Part shown: positions 13,125 through 24,514 of the stretch, one piece after another
How the letters are laid out: each line of letters starts with the position of its first letter
Position numbering within the stretch: position 1 is the stretch's first letter
DNA from: Tanypteryx hageni
Lineage: Eukaryota; Arthropoda; Insecta; Odonata; Petaluridae
Length of the DNA: 64,000 nucleotides
Assembly (NCBI GenBank): GCA_028673005.1
Contig: CM054116.1
Span: forward strand, 35,498,854 to 35,562,853
Reading direction: 5' to 3'
Notes under the pieces: generated by a model
The model's database searches: none
Told to the model about the DNA's origin: nothing
What the model saw: the letters and a program-made list of their open reading frames with translations, nothing else
Made by a program: the position numbers and the translations under genes

Positions 13125-13363
13125 CCCGTCAAAATAGCCCAAGGCAATACAGCCCCGTCAAAATAGCTTACGCACAAAACAGCCCAAAATGCTATGTCTC
13201 AGGTGTTCACTACTACGAAAATATTGTATTGTCTACGTACTGGCTTTTCACACTTAAATAACAATTAAGGTGGTGCTAATTTGACGGGTCTATTTTTTCT
13301 TGGGCTGTTTTGCGTGTGAGCTATTTTGGCGGAGCTGTTTTGTTGGGGCTATTTTGACGTGTC
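13125..13363. repeat. Inverted-repeat element
   Basis: The left arm (cccgtcaaaatagccc, then cagccccgtcaaaatagc, then cacaaaacagccc) pairs with the right arm (gggctgttttgcgtgtgagc, then gggctattttgacg). Each arm holds internal near-repeats of the word cgtcaaaatag, so the arms are themselves repetitive. This is likely a MITE; no target duplication was found. Confidence 0.55.
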
Positions 13364-14685
13364 ACGCGCCGCAATCAATTTTACGCTTTCATATGTTTCG
13401 CTTACTGGCAGTAATGCAGACGCTTTTCACTGTATTCATTTCATGAGAGTATCCTCCTGAAAATATTCACGCCCCCTTGTTCGCCGTTCGAGCAGTATCG
13501 ACGAGAGGGGGGGGGGAGGAGGGGGGGTCTACAGTACCCGGGCCCGCAATTGGGGCCAGGCCGAGTATACCGGTATGCTGTATACTTGTATTGTTGACAA
13601 AGTGGATGTGCGGGGGAAGAGGTTAACAAAAGTTAGAGTGGCCGGAAATAGAGATCTCAGTAATTTCCTAGTATTCCTGGTGTTAACATCCATTTATCAC
13701 GGACATTTATACGGTATAAATATGTACTATGTATTCAATATTTTAGTGCAACCAGCATAAATTATATAAACATTTTCAAGACCTTTAATTGGGATTAACA
13801 ATAAAGATAAGTAATCGCTAGCTATTTATTTTTATACTTAGTTATATTTATTTAAGCAACAATATTAGTCAATTTTTTTTCATAAATGACCTGTTGCTTT
13901 TTAACCTTTATATCTACATGCGGACACACAAACACATATACACACAAGAGGGGGGCCCGTCATACACTGTGCACCGGGTCACGCGTCAGCTCTCGACGCC
14001 CCTGCGTTCGAGGACGGTTTTCTTCATTCTATGGCGCTCTCTTTGCACGTGGTGCACGAAGCGAACTTGTGTAGGGGAGGACGTGTTTTCCCAGATCATT
14101 CATCTTGTAAACTACTTGTTGATTTGTCATGGGAGATCCACAATAAAAATCGTCTTAAGAATTTCATTTTGAACCATTTCTATCAATGATTACATATTCC
14201 TTAACATATGGTCCTAAAATTCCTATCTCGTTAATTTAAAAATACTATATTGCTCGAACGTTATCGTTTCCGAACGCTTCTGGTCCGTTCAGTAATATCA
14301 CTACTTTAACCACATTACGGGCGCCGTCACACTGCCGGAGTCGATTCGAGTCTTGCCTCCCTATAGTAGTCATTGTGACTTGGTAACTGTCGCACTGGCG
14401 AGTCAAGGTTTCGGGCCATTTCATGCCCAGCTACCGTTCGCAATGGACGCATGCATCACCTTTAACGGCAATCAACTTAATTATCCGGAGTCATGGACGC
14501 CGTCGCAGAAGTAAATGCCGGTTATGGCTTCACCTTGTAAATGCAAAACAAGCAGATTACGGATCACTTGGTCATTTATATCCTGATTTATTCCCCTACG
14601 GCGACATAAGTCGTCCTGTGCAGTTTACAATTCCTTTATCATTTGCGCGTAGAGTTTCTGCCAAAAATCCCAGATGTCTCTAAGC

Positions 14686-14938
14686 CAGTGGTTCCAAAAC
14701 CTTTTCAAGTCGTGGTACACTTTCACAGGATTTCGCGGCAAGTTTTATATATTTTCAGATACGGCCATTACAACCTTTGGACGCATGCATTTGTTGATGC
14801 CACTACGCAATCAATTTATTAGAAGAAAAATTACTGCCATAATTTCCCTCCAACACGTACGAATCGTTGGTTTATTTGCTAAATAGAGTTTTTTCGCGGC
14901 ATCCCAGTGTGCCGCGGGACACAGTTTGAGAACCGCTG
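14686..14938. mobile_element. hAT-type miniature element A
   Basis: The termini CAGTGGTTCCAAAAC and (reverse complemented) CAGCGGTTCTCAAAC form a short terminal inverted repeat. Flanks are ctctaagc and ctctataa, a diverged 8-bp target duplication with central TA. At 253 bp it has no coding sequence. It belongs with the other CAGTG-ended elements in the window. Confidence 0.7.
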
Positions 14939-15184
14939 CTCTATAAAGTACATCAGTGACAACTTCGACATTGATTTTATTCACGATTAAGTTGTTTCTT
15001 GCGAAAATACGGGGCGTATCCAGACTTCAGCCTTGACTATTCGAAAATATCTTCAAAAGTATACAAATATTAATAAGCGAAAAGTAAATAGATAAAATTG
15101 TGTGCGACAATATAAACGCAATAAAAGAGTAATATTTTTTCGACGTGTTATTTTTATCGATATTTTTGATGGTCTGACATCTTG

Positions 15185-15260
15185 GGGAGGGAGGAGGGAA
15201 TGGTAATCACTCCCTTTATCCCTCCCCCCCCTGGATCCGCCCTTGGAGCTCCCTTGATAT
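15185..15260. repeat. Fragment of a GGATCC-containing element end
   Basis: The word ctggatccgcccttg occurs at 15230-15246 and again near 21588-21603. It resembles a terminal sequence of non-autonomous DNA transposons (CAAGGGCGGATCCAG in reverse). No second end could be paired in either place. Confidence 0.3.
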
Positions 15261-15519
15261 CCCAGAAGATAAGTTGGTGCTCGCCAAGGTTGGGAACCCT
15301 ATCGGCTGAAGGTGTTTCATCAATGGTAAGGAACATAATAAAAAGAAGTACATCCGAATCCTTTACTCTGTATCCGTCACAGAGGTACAACAACACTAGT
15401 TTAACGACTCTCTATGACTGATGAAAAAATAAAGCAGGAGACAGCCGAGACTCGACTCGTTTCTTTGTTAGTATTGAATTTCTGGTTAATCAACCTCTTG
15501 GATTATTATAGCCATTACT

Positions 15520-15746
15520 CCTTCCACACCGAACACATACACAAGGGAAACCTGCTCTTCACGAAAAGCACCAAGGGGGCCAACTGCTTAACGTCCCTTT
15601 TCGAAGGACGGAGCGCTGAACGCGGTCTCCTCAAATCACACAAGTAGGGGACGGGACTATCCCTGGTTATAAAATCCGACCTCCGCCTGATTCGAACCTG
15701 GGACCGCTGCGTGAAAGGCCGACGCTCTAACCACATCGCCACCCCA
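15520..15746 (-). mobile_element. tRNA-derived SINE, copy 1
   Basis: Read on the minus strand, the head (15745 down to about 15676) is tRNA-like: GGGGTGGCGATGTGGTTAG includes an A-box-like promoter and AGGTTCGAATC is a B box. The anticodon-loop position reads TTC, suggesting a Glu-like origin. A body follows with a block containing GACGTTAAGCAGTTGGCCCC, then CTTGGTGC and CGTGAAGAGC, also present in the copies at 16690 and 41210. Such elements are transcribed by RNA polymerase III and move with LINE enzymes. Confidence 0.7.
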
Positions 15747-16689
15747 GTCTCGACTCGTGTAGACTCGATTCGGATTCGATTATTATTCGTATAAAACCCA
15801 TTCCAAGGCCTCGTGCGATTCCTGTAGAGTCGGACTCGACTCTTGTCAGTCTGACGGTATCCTATTAGGTAATTTAGCGCGTAATATATTTTCCCGCAGC
15901 TTGTCTCGTAACAACAATGCCGCTTATGTTGGAGTGGGGAGAGTTTGGCGGTAGTTGGGCGAAAAACCCGATATATTACAATGTGATTGGACGCTATATA
16001 GTCATTTTTGGACATTTGGCTTATGTATTATTGTTTAAGACATCAAGATCATCAAAATCATTTATGTAATTTTTTAGCAAATTGGTGATAATCAACATTG
16101 TTGCGTGAGCAAGGCGTTTATTCTGGGTGAAACCATATTTAAATACGACATTTCATCGATTATTTTAAACCGTTTAGCCGCTCATAGGTGACAGAATACG
16201 GAGACAGTATTGTATAAACCACTTTTTCGGTTTCAGTTTCACGGTCAGTGTTTGAGAAAGTAAAATTATTATTACTAATTTCATACAACTTCGGACAAAC
16301 TCCATCATAAAAAATAACTACGATCATGTTTTTGACTTGTGGAATCATCCTCAAAGTCATCCCAATATATTTTGTAAGTTGCGCATTCAAGATTTAGGAA
16401 AATGCAATTTCAGAAAGTTTCTGCTTCCTTGGTTGGTTTCATAGATCTCCATTAATGATAAGATTACAGCTTATTAGTGGTTGCTAAAGAGACATGTCCA
16501 ATTGTTGGTCTTTTTTAACAAGAATGGAAAGGTTTACTCTTCGTGGATTCACAATAACATTTACAATTAGTACCTTGTGCAAAACGACATCGCGACAAGC
16601 AAATGTCGGCACTAGGGAAGCTGCGACGAACTCCAACCTGGCATCTAATTTACACATTACTATTAAAAGGACGCTGGCTGCTACTCGTC

Positions 16690-16960
16690 TGCTGCTTGAA
16701 AAGGCAGCGGGCACGAATCCTGCGCAAGTAGGATTTTTTTTCCAAGGTCGCCCGGTCCCGTCTGTGTGGTTTGAGGAGACCGCGCAAATTCAGCTATTCC
16801 GCCCTTCGGAAGGGACGTTAAGCCGTTGACCCCCTTGGTGTTCTTCGTAAAGAGTATGCTAATGCCGGCACCTGGTTTCTCTTCTCCCTTGCTATCCAGC
16901 TATTCATTGCACTAACTCTTAGATACCCATTGCGCGTAGAGGTGAATCAGTTGGGGACAT
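16690..16960 (+). mobile_element. tRNA-derived SINE, copy 2
   Basis: This plus-strand copy carries the same body block (gacgttaagccgttgacccc, then cttggtg and cgtaaagag, about 16812-16855). Its tail, with ccagctattcattgca and agatacccattg, matches the tail of the copy at 41210-41547. The head is weaker (cacgaatcctgcg near 16711 as a B-box remnant). Confidence 0.6.
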
Positions 16961-17005
16961 ACATTAGCATTACTATTAAAGAATTAAATTCACGCCACTA
17001 CAGAT

Positions 17006-17287
17006 CAGGGGTGAGCCAACTACAGCCAGCGAGGTCATTTTATGCGGCCCGCGGAGACATTATGAAAGCTGGCCGCGAAATTTAATGCGGGTAATTTCAT
17101 ACTTGATAGTTAAAAATTAGGGCAGGAAAACCTTTGCGCGTTAAATTTCAATTTTATCTATCGTCGATGTTTTACTAATTGAAACCGTCGAGTAACTTCC
17201 GATGTGAACTGTAATGCGGCCCGCCGAAGTACTCGTAACTGCTAACGCCTAATCATTCGCTACTCATAAAAAGTTTGCCCACTACTG
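17006..17287. mobile_element. hAT-type miniature element B
   Basis: Ends are CAGGGGTGAGCCAAC and, reverse complemented, CAGTAGTGGGCAAAC. Internal gcggcccgc words occur near both ends, as in element D. The 8-bp flanks (ctacagat, ctctagaa) agree only partly. Directly followed by element C after 8 bases. Confidence 0.55.
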
Positions 17288-17295
17288 CTCTAGAA

Positions 17296-17536
17296 CAGTG
17301 TTTCTCAACCGTTGGGACGCGAAGGTGGTCTAGGTGGAACGCGAAGAAGATAATAGTTGCAATAGTTAAAGTTCTTAAAAGTTTCCATTGATGATTAATA
17401 TAATATTGAAATGTAGTTGACGTAAAAATCCACTTCTTGGAAAAAGTGGGGTTTGTTTTTATCCTGGTGGGACCAAGGTTTTTTAACAAAATGGTTGGTG
17501 GAACGCGCGCAAGATGCAAAAGGTTGGAAACCACTG
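17296..17536. mobile_element. hAT-type miniature element C
   Basis: Ends are CAGTGTTTCTCAACC and, reverse complemented, CAGTGGTTTCCAACC. Flanks ctctagaa (17288-17295) and ctctggat (17537-17544) match at 6 of 8 positions, a worn 8-bp target duplication. It is 241 bp and non-coding. The minus-strand open frame at 17253-17534 is incidental. Confidence 0.7.
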
Positions 17537-18267
17537 CTCTGGATCAATGTTTTTAGCGCCTCTACGGCACTTTGGTTTAAGTTTTTTTCGTCATAATAAG
17601 ATATTTAATATTCGTAATTCATTTTAGTTTATTCTATATTCATTACTTTTGATTTAAGAATTTTGTATGGTGAATTGCACTTTTATAAAGGTCGCGGTTC
17701 GGTCACGCACGTACGGGTAACGAACCAAAATTTCTCTTTTACCCTTATGATTCCATTTTGGCCGTTATTCTTCGTAAAGTTGGTCCCGCGAACCGCGAGG
17801 GATTAATGAATTGAAGAAATAGCTAATGGAATGCATTTAAAATGGCGCTCCAATCCGAAAGCGGGATGATGAACGAAAACACCTGCTGCATAAATCTTCA
17901 ATACAGATATACGATTTTAAACTTTTGTTTTGCATATAACCCACCCATAAAACGTATAATTCCCAATGCAATTGTGAAAAACATTATTTTAACGGTCTCT
18001 CGATAGTCATTTTGAACTGATTTTAGGGTGTTATGACACATTTCAACCATTTATTTTGTAGCAACAAGATTTATCTAAGTTTTCATTAAATCTTTCGCTG
18101 TAGTGTCCCTCATTCTGCATGTATTTAAAATGTTTTAGCTGTTTTGATTTAACACGTTGAGATCTGGTCATCAGATATTCTCAAGGATATCTTTTTCCCA
18201 CATTTTAGCATTAGAGCATAAAGAAAACGATGTTGATTTGGAGTCACGTTGCCAAATTAAGGGCTAA

Positions 18268-18310
18268 ACACAACTTCCAATCAAATTTATTTTGCGTGGA
18301 CATTATCAGG
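18268..18310 (-). mobile_element. Penelope-like element tail fragment
   Basis: The minus strand reads CCTGATAATGTCC, then AAATAAATTTGATTGGAAGT. This is the same tail word order as at 6607-6758 (CTGATAATG, then ATAAATTTGTGTGGAAGT) but the AAACCGGTC part of the hammerhead core is lost. Confidence 0.35.
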
Positions 18311-20491
18311 CTTCCTTGCTGGTTCGACGATTAAGCTACAGCTTCCTCAGGGAGCAGCAGAAGAGGATAATATGCAGTCATCATTCGTTAAGAAAACTGA
18401 AAAAAATCAATATAAAATTTATTAAAAATATCAGTCCATAAGGAATAGTAAATTTTATAACATTTTCCGGACTTGTGAACATGTTGCATTCAACGTTACT
18501 GGATAACTGAAATTTTTTGATACGTGATGCCTCGAGCAAGTGTACTAAAGGCAAAGACGACCTGGTTTCTATTTTAGGAAGATATCTTGTTATATTTGCT
18601 CTCTTTTCAAATTTATAGTGAGATAAATGTCCGCCTCAATGAATAGATATCAACGCCCGAGATAAATAACTTTTGGAGCGTTATTAAAGATCCTAGAATA
18701 GTGGTCAATTTTTTTATTCCAAGGAGCTTATAATTATGGGTAATACAAAAATAATCATAGTGTATTAAATTACCATGCATAAAAATGACGATTTTGAGTT
18801 TATAATGATAATTTTCAATAAACAAATGTAATGTTGCGTTTGTATGGTCCTAGCGATGGAAATTATTACGGCGAACTAATTAAATAAGCATCATATGTAA
18901 TATTATACCAGGAAAGTGAAATTTTTTAAAACATTTCAGGTTTTCACTACTCTATGAAATAAAGTAGTAGCTACCTCTAATTTATTTCCACACACATTCA
19001 TTTGTAAATATGTATCGTGACTTCCAACTACGTCACACGCCGCTGAGGTACTACTTATATCCAAGTACATCCCGGGATTTTCGCTCCTGCTTGCCTTCTG
19101 ACCATATGTTCGCCTTCCCGTTGTTGTACTACCATACCCGCACACGTTAAGAATCCAAAGTATATGCAGCTAATTAGCCTTTGTTTAGGACTCCGAAATG
19201 GAGACAAGTTTTTTATCGGCATTATTTGAATGTTTATAGTTTTGCAGAAGCAAAAATACTACCTCGATTTTCACTTCATCCCTACCATGTGCGTGGATTT
19301 AATTTGGAAAACGTTAAAATGCTGCTTCGACCACACATACCCTTTAAAACATGCGGGGGAGGCGGAAGCAATCACACAGCAATGAGGCCATTGGGATCGG
19401 GTTTCCCATGGACGTTGACACATGAATCATTGGCCTCCATAGACCACTTGAGAAGAACGCGGCTTCTCAACGGCAGTCCTGATCTCCGCGAATTTGGCTC
19501 AAAAATTACTCTGGGTCTTACGCCACGCAATTGATGCAAAAGTTATGCATCCAAAATCAGAAATAAATACAAAGAGAAAACTTTCTAAATCGCCACCATA
19601 AATTTCCTTCGCCGCGTCAGGTTTAACTTCCCATACTGTCTTCGTATAAATTGTGTAGATCCCTTCTACTGATGGGTTTACCTCTTATGCATTCCTTTCG
19701 AAAAGGAAGGATGAATTCTAACCCTAGCAATGTGATGAGCACAACACGATTAGAAGAACAGAATCAAGTGCAGAATGAAATTTATTTTTATTGTTAATCA
19801 TTCAGCGAACCAAATGTTTCATTTTTAGAGTACAGCAGGGCTTATATTTAACCTTTCGGTTTGCAATTGATTTTTACAAACTAAGAATAAGAAAGATTCT
19901 ATGGAACTTGTTTTTCTTGTAGGTGCGATGGGCATTTTATGATGGCAACTTTTCTAGAAAACGTTGTGCTATTTATAAAATCATTCTACCTTATAATAAT
20001 GTATCTGGAAAAAGTTTTCTTATTTTATTTTCATTGTCACTAATTAACAACTTTTGCTTTTCACGTAACTCTGTGAAGCGCAGTGAATTTAAATAAAAAT
20101 CGCGAAAATCCGAAGTACCCTCGGGAATTTTGTTTTGGAGCTCACAAGTCACATAAAATATTCACGCGGAATGCGAAAGCATCGAAACACCGCTGTATAT
20201 TTTTACCATATTAAAAAATTGATTAAAAATGTATTCTTTCTGTGTTCCAAACGTTACTTCCAGAGGGGATCTTGGGAATGGCCACGAACCCCTCCCCTCT
20301 GGTTGTGCCACTGCCGAAAATACACAATTTATGCAGTCCTCGGAGAAATAGTGAAACTGTGGATAAATTGTTTTTTAATATAAAAGGAATGTAATGGCTA
20401 GAAATCCTGAACTTCACAATATACTTAGAATTTTAAGGAATCTATTAACAATGAGGAATTCGAAAAATTTGTTGATCATAACACTAATGAA

Positions 20492-20644
20492 CAGTGGCGT
20501 AGCGGACACCACCGCAACCCCGGTGCGGCGGGGAGCCGATAGCTAAAGCGGGTCCACATTTTTTTAGTGAGGCCCTTAAACTTTTTTCCAGGACTTCAAT
20601 TTTGTTTTGGCGAGGGGGGACGCACATTTTCCGGTACGCCACTG
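20492..20644. mobile_element. Small CAGTGGCGTA-ended element
   Basis: The terminal inverted repeat CAGTGGCGTA/TACGCCACTG is perfect over 10 bp. Flanks ctaatgaa and ctaatcac agree at the first five bases. It is 153 bp, non-coding and GC-rich. The related but longer element at 39288-39552 has CAGTGGCATA ends. Probably a hAT-like MITE. Confidence 0.6.
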
Positions 20645-20650
20645 CTAATC

Positions 20651-20780
20651 ACCAATTTGTTTAAATTAAAAGTAAAGTACTCCTTTAGCCAAACAATTAA
20701 TTGTCTGGCTAAAGGAGTACTTTACTTTTAATAATCTGAGCCAAAGTTATTGAGCTACCAACGATATACCAATTTGTTTA
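20651..20780. repeat. Perfect 26-bp-arm hairpin flanked by 13-bp direct repeats
   Basis: Arms 20666-20691 and 20706-20731 are exact reverse complements (the left begins ttaaaagtaaagtactcc) around a 14-base loop. The word accaatttgttta occurs exactly at 20651-20663 and 20768-20780, flanking the hairpin plus about 37 further bases. This could be a target duplication or the trace of a template-switch insertion. A Rho-type terminator reading makes no sense in this nuclear context. Confidence 0.75.
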
Positions 20781-20884
20781 TAGATATTTTTCTGCTCTAT
20801 CTCTATTTCGACTAGATTATCTCAATTTCTTTGCGCGATTATCGTGTATTAGATAACGTAATCTAGATAGTACAAGCATTAGAG

Positions 20885-21335
20885 CAGAGGTGCACAACTC
20901 AAAAGTTGACACGGGCCAAGATCGACCTTGATTGGACCTAGACGGACCACGCTATGAAAGTTCTGTAGATAAAAAATTCAAGTACACTATTGTAGATTCA
21001 ATAATTACCGTAACAACTTTGCAATTTTTATGCGACAAAAAGGAGGTGACAAAAAATATAATTTACTTATTCAATGGGAGATGTTTTGCACCGTTTTTCT
21101 CTCGCCATTCCATTTATATCCGGCGTAATGCTGGTATTTGCTGTTCTTAGAATGTATCAGTGCTAAACGTGATGGAGCTTCGTATAATTTCATAAGAAAG
21201 AATTTTTGTTCACACATGCGATAAATATCCATAACAAATTTTACTTGCATTTTTGCCGAGTTAAATCCTGCCAGACCACGCAAAATGTGTGGGCGGGTCA
21301 CATTTGGCCCGCGGGCTGCATGTTGTGCACCCCTG
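20885..21335. mobile_element. hAT-type miniature element D with perfect 8-bp target duplication
   Basis: Ends are CAGAGGTGCACAAC and, reverse complemented, CAGGGGTGCACAAC. It is flanked by exact copies of cattagag (20877-20884 and 21336-21343). An 8-bp duplication with central TA is typical of Buster-type hAT insertions. The 451-bp interior includes cgggcc and ggcccgcgggc near the ends and no believable gene. Confidence 0.88.
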
Positions 21336-22329
21336 CATTAGAGAGTTACTCTTTGTCTGTTTTCTCTATTACCGTTTTGCTATTTTTAGTTTACTTTGGC
21401 CTTGTGAATAGTCTTGATCTGACATGAGAAATCCGTGGATGTCATTTCACGAAATTCCATAAATGAAGCAAAACAGGCTTTTATGGAATGTATTCTAATC
21501 TACGTAAACAAACTCAAGTGCTGTGAATTTTTCCGGCTTGGTTTTTGCTTCGAACCTGAAGCAAAAACTTCAAATACAAGGGCTCCTCCTGGATCCGCCC
21601 TTGCCCAAATAGGAGTTTAAAAAAATATTTTTATACTCATAAATATCAATTCGGCTGCACATGGAATATTAAGACGACTGTAAGTTTTTCGAATAAGATT
21701 CATTCCTTTTATGGACGGTAAGTGCGGCGTAAACCGAAAAGCATCTTTCCGTCATTATCCTTCATGTTCCCGAAGGTTAGCAATAAGGACTCACATAGTT
21801 AAAAGATGTCGAATGGGAAAAAAGCAACTTTTTCGCTCTTGAATAGCAATTGCTTACCATGCGGAAATTTAAGATAAGATACCATTGTTTGTAAAATGGA
21901 TTGTTTCACATTTTACGGTGTTGACTTTGTTGTTTCACATACGTTACCCGCTAAATTGTACGGATCAAGTGAGGGAGTCATTGGACCGAACATCTCGGGT
22001 ACTTTTCCTCGCCACTACCATCGTGACCGATCTTTAACCATGATATCAGGGTTCGCATTCAGCCTCGACAGGTTTTAAGCACACCTGTTCCTCAACTCTT
22101 GACTCCCAGAAGGCATCCTCTCATACCAAACTCTTAAAAGATAATCGAAGCACATTTAGGTGTGCCCCTTAATTTGACAACAAAACTGTGCTGAACTTTA
22201 TCGCTATCGAATTCCCCTATTCCAAAATAAATCCTTCACACGCGCGAGTAAATGACAATGAAATGCGCCTGTTGTAATATCTACGACCGCCTTCTCTGGA
22301 TAAAAGGTTTCCTTATGTTGAGGCTCCAG

Positions 22330-22502
22330 AGTCAACCGGCGCGGGCGACGTTTGGCAACGCGGCGGTCACCTTTGTGCTCGGCACGCCCCGCCTAGAGTG
22401 GTGTGAGAGAGAGGGGGAGGGGGGCGCAGTGGTGGAAGAAGGTAGCGTGAGCGAGGACCGGTTGCGAGAGGCCAGGAATGAGTAGCGTGTAACACTCATC
22501 AG
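22330..22502 (+). promoter_or_regulatory. GC-rich, CpG-dense candidate promoter or 5' noncoding exon
   Basis: A compact GC-rich block (gcgcgggcgacg, then gcaacgcggcggtc, then gcacgccccgcc) stands out in AT-rich surroundings about 1.8 kb upstream of the first coding exon of the LRR gene. A donor-like catcag/gtgagg lies at 22502/22503, which would let a noncoding exon splice to the acceptor at 24253-24254. There is no transcript evidence and no clear core promoter motif. Confidence 0.3.
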
Positions 22503-24262
22503 GTGAGGCAGAGAGTATGAAGTGAGTGAGGCGCACTCCTCTTTGGAGCTTATATCGCAGGACAGTTAAACAATACCGATGTGACCCGTTTCACATGTAT
22601 TCTTTCAAATGCTACGCCTTTATGTCCGATAGGAATGACTTGTTGTGAATCTTCATTGATTGACAGTTTACCCTTTCAAAACAACCATTTGGTCGAAGCG
22701 CAGACTCAAAATTAATTTCATTATTGTTTTGGAAGTGGATGAATAGTAAAGCACCTCTGTCGGACTGATCGTAGACCTGAGTCTAAGGACATTTAATTGA
22801 AGATCACGGAAAATGTGAGTGTATTGTTTATTTTCTCTCCTAACCCCCAAATTTCATTTAATAACGCAGGTTTTTTCTCCTACTTGTGTGGGCGCACCTC
22901 TTATGTTTGCATACCTTAGTTGGAGACATATTATGACGTCATGCACTAAAGGCAGACGAGGTGCGCCTCCGCAGAAGAGCTGCAACGGCATTTGGTCTTT
23001 TTTTGAAGGGTTTCTATTCGGGCTCAATAAAAAACGCCGGGTGGTTTCGTTAGTTCGGTTCAGTTTGCATGAAACGTTTAGAAGATACCCTGCGTGAAAC
23101 GGATGATTGAGCAGGTGGACTCTACATCAGATATGACCGCAATGCCATTTGCTTTGTACAAGTGTTCCTCTTTTACTTGAATCGAAGGGACTTTTCGAGT
23201 CCTTGAAACGCCTTACATGGTCATCCAAACGAACGCTAATTAAAATCGTCTACCATGTCGTTCAAACCTTTCGTTTGTCCGATTTATCAAGATCACCACT
23301 GCAGGGGAGGAGAATTGGTGATGCGACGTCTTCAAGAAACGCGTAAATTGCATCTATTTTCGTGGTGGTTACTTTACCATTTACAGATTTACCTTTCCAA
23401 GCTTTCATTTTTCTAACAAGAAAAGTAAATTCTCTACTAACGTCAATAGGTGACGTAATCTTCAGTTTTCCTTCCAACAGGATAGCGTCGGTTGTCTTCA
23501 GAACTATTCGTATTCATCGTGGAGATCGTGAATCATTGCAGCAACAGTTGTTGCGTGGGATGCTTGTATCTCGTAGCCCACTAAAGGAGAAAGGCTCTCA
23601 TACCCTCCCGCCTACCTGTTATCTTAAATAAACATTTTATATTCAAAACCAAGCGGTATCGCTCTCGAAAGATGTGACAAAGTATTCACTGAGAGAAATA
23701 ATTACTCGCTGAATTTGAAATACGCCTTTGTTGCACGAGTTGCTTAATATATTTTTTCAGTTTAGTTTTCGTGTCGTCTGGTTGGACAGCGTGTATGTTT
23801 GTCTTTTCGTTATTTTATTGAAATGTGAATGCCAAAAGTTATTTTAACGCAATACGGATTTCAGTATTATTGATAAATTGTACATGGAGGAGGTTGGACA
23901 GAACTGATAAATTTAAATTTGGAAACTTAAGCTTTTATTCGTGTTGCAATAAACTTTCGGAAGATGAATAAATATAAGTTAAAGTAGTCATGAATCTCAA
24001 AACACCAATCAACCATGGTAACTTTTGTATTGAGTATAGATATAACATTTCTAAATAATTCGATGTTTGTTATTGAATTAAATAATGCTACTATATTTTC
24101 ATTGTATGCTAATTTTATGTTTTGACCAAGTATGAAATGTTTGACTGTATTTATATTAAGATTAATTCGAGGTAGTATGGCAAGCCTGTTATTTTACTTT
24201 TCACTCGGCGCAAATATTCGCACCTAATGAAGTATTTTTCCATTTGTTATCTACAGCCCGGC

Positions 24263-24514
24263 ATGGGTCTTTCATTGCGCCTAATATCTGTTCTGGTGAC
24301 AGTGTCTCTTGTGCAACTACATTTTGCCGGCGGCAAAGAGGCAGATCACTCGAGATCGGCTTCCACTCACCGGGGAGATTGCCCCCCGGCCTTCAAGGGT
24401 CTTTGCACCTGCGGAGAAACGTGGTTTCAACAGAGAAAGCAGTACGTAGTGAACTGCACAAATGCAGGATTCAAGGATACAACGCCGCTAACTCATCTAC
24501 CTAAAGCTACCCAG
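24263..24514 (+). CDS. LRR gene exon 1: signal peptide and LRRNT
   Basis: The 84 codons start MGLSLRL, followed by a hydrophobic run ending near Ala22 that forms a signal peptide. The LRRNT cap has Cys40, Cys48, Cys50 and Cys65, and Asn64-Cys-Thr is a possible glycosylation site. The exon ends cag/gtgggt in phase 0. An upstream in-frame ATG at 24227 lies before the ctacag acceptor (24249-24254) and was not chosen. This exon is still CpG-containing, while the intron behind it is CpG-poor. Confidence 0.82.

Larger units (their letters stand above)
8270..22300. other. Gene-poor, CpG-rich intergenic region
   Basis: No exon or RNA gene can be supported here apart from the listed elements. Open frames of 60-166 codons occur but they overlap repeats (for example the 166-codon minus frame at 15515-16015 runs over a SINE) or show no protein-like character. 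CpG dinucleotides are clearly more frequent than in 1-8.2 kb or after 24.6 kb. Stretches with nothing recognised include 8270-9549, 12680-13120, 13900-14680, 17600-18260, 18320-20490 and 21340-22300. Confidence 0.5.

Noticed and set aside
15676..15745. Possible functional tRNA gene on the minus strand
   Set aside because: The A and B boxes are present but the acceptor stem does not close cleanly and the sequence continues into a body shared with two other loci, so it is a SINE head.
15515..16015. A 166-codon open frame on the minus strand
   Set aside because: It runs through a tRNA-derived SINE and its flanks, has no protein-like pattern and no supporting splice or start context.
19181..19534. 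A 117-codon plus-strand frame in the intergenic region
   Set aside because: No domain, no neighbour or signal supports it; CpG-rich intergenic DNA has fewer AT-rich stops, so long chance frames are expected.
23757..23790. Initiator-like tcagttt with a downstream ggaca motif
   Set aside because: The spacing is two bases off the usual downstream promoter element and no transcript evidence exists; kept out of the promoter calls.
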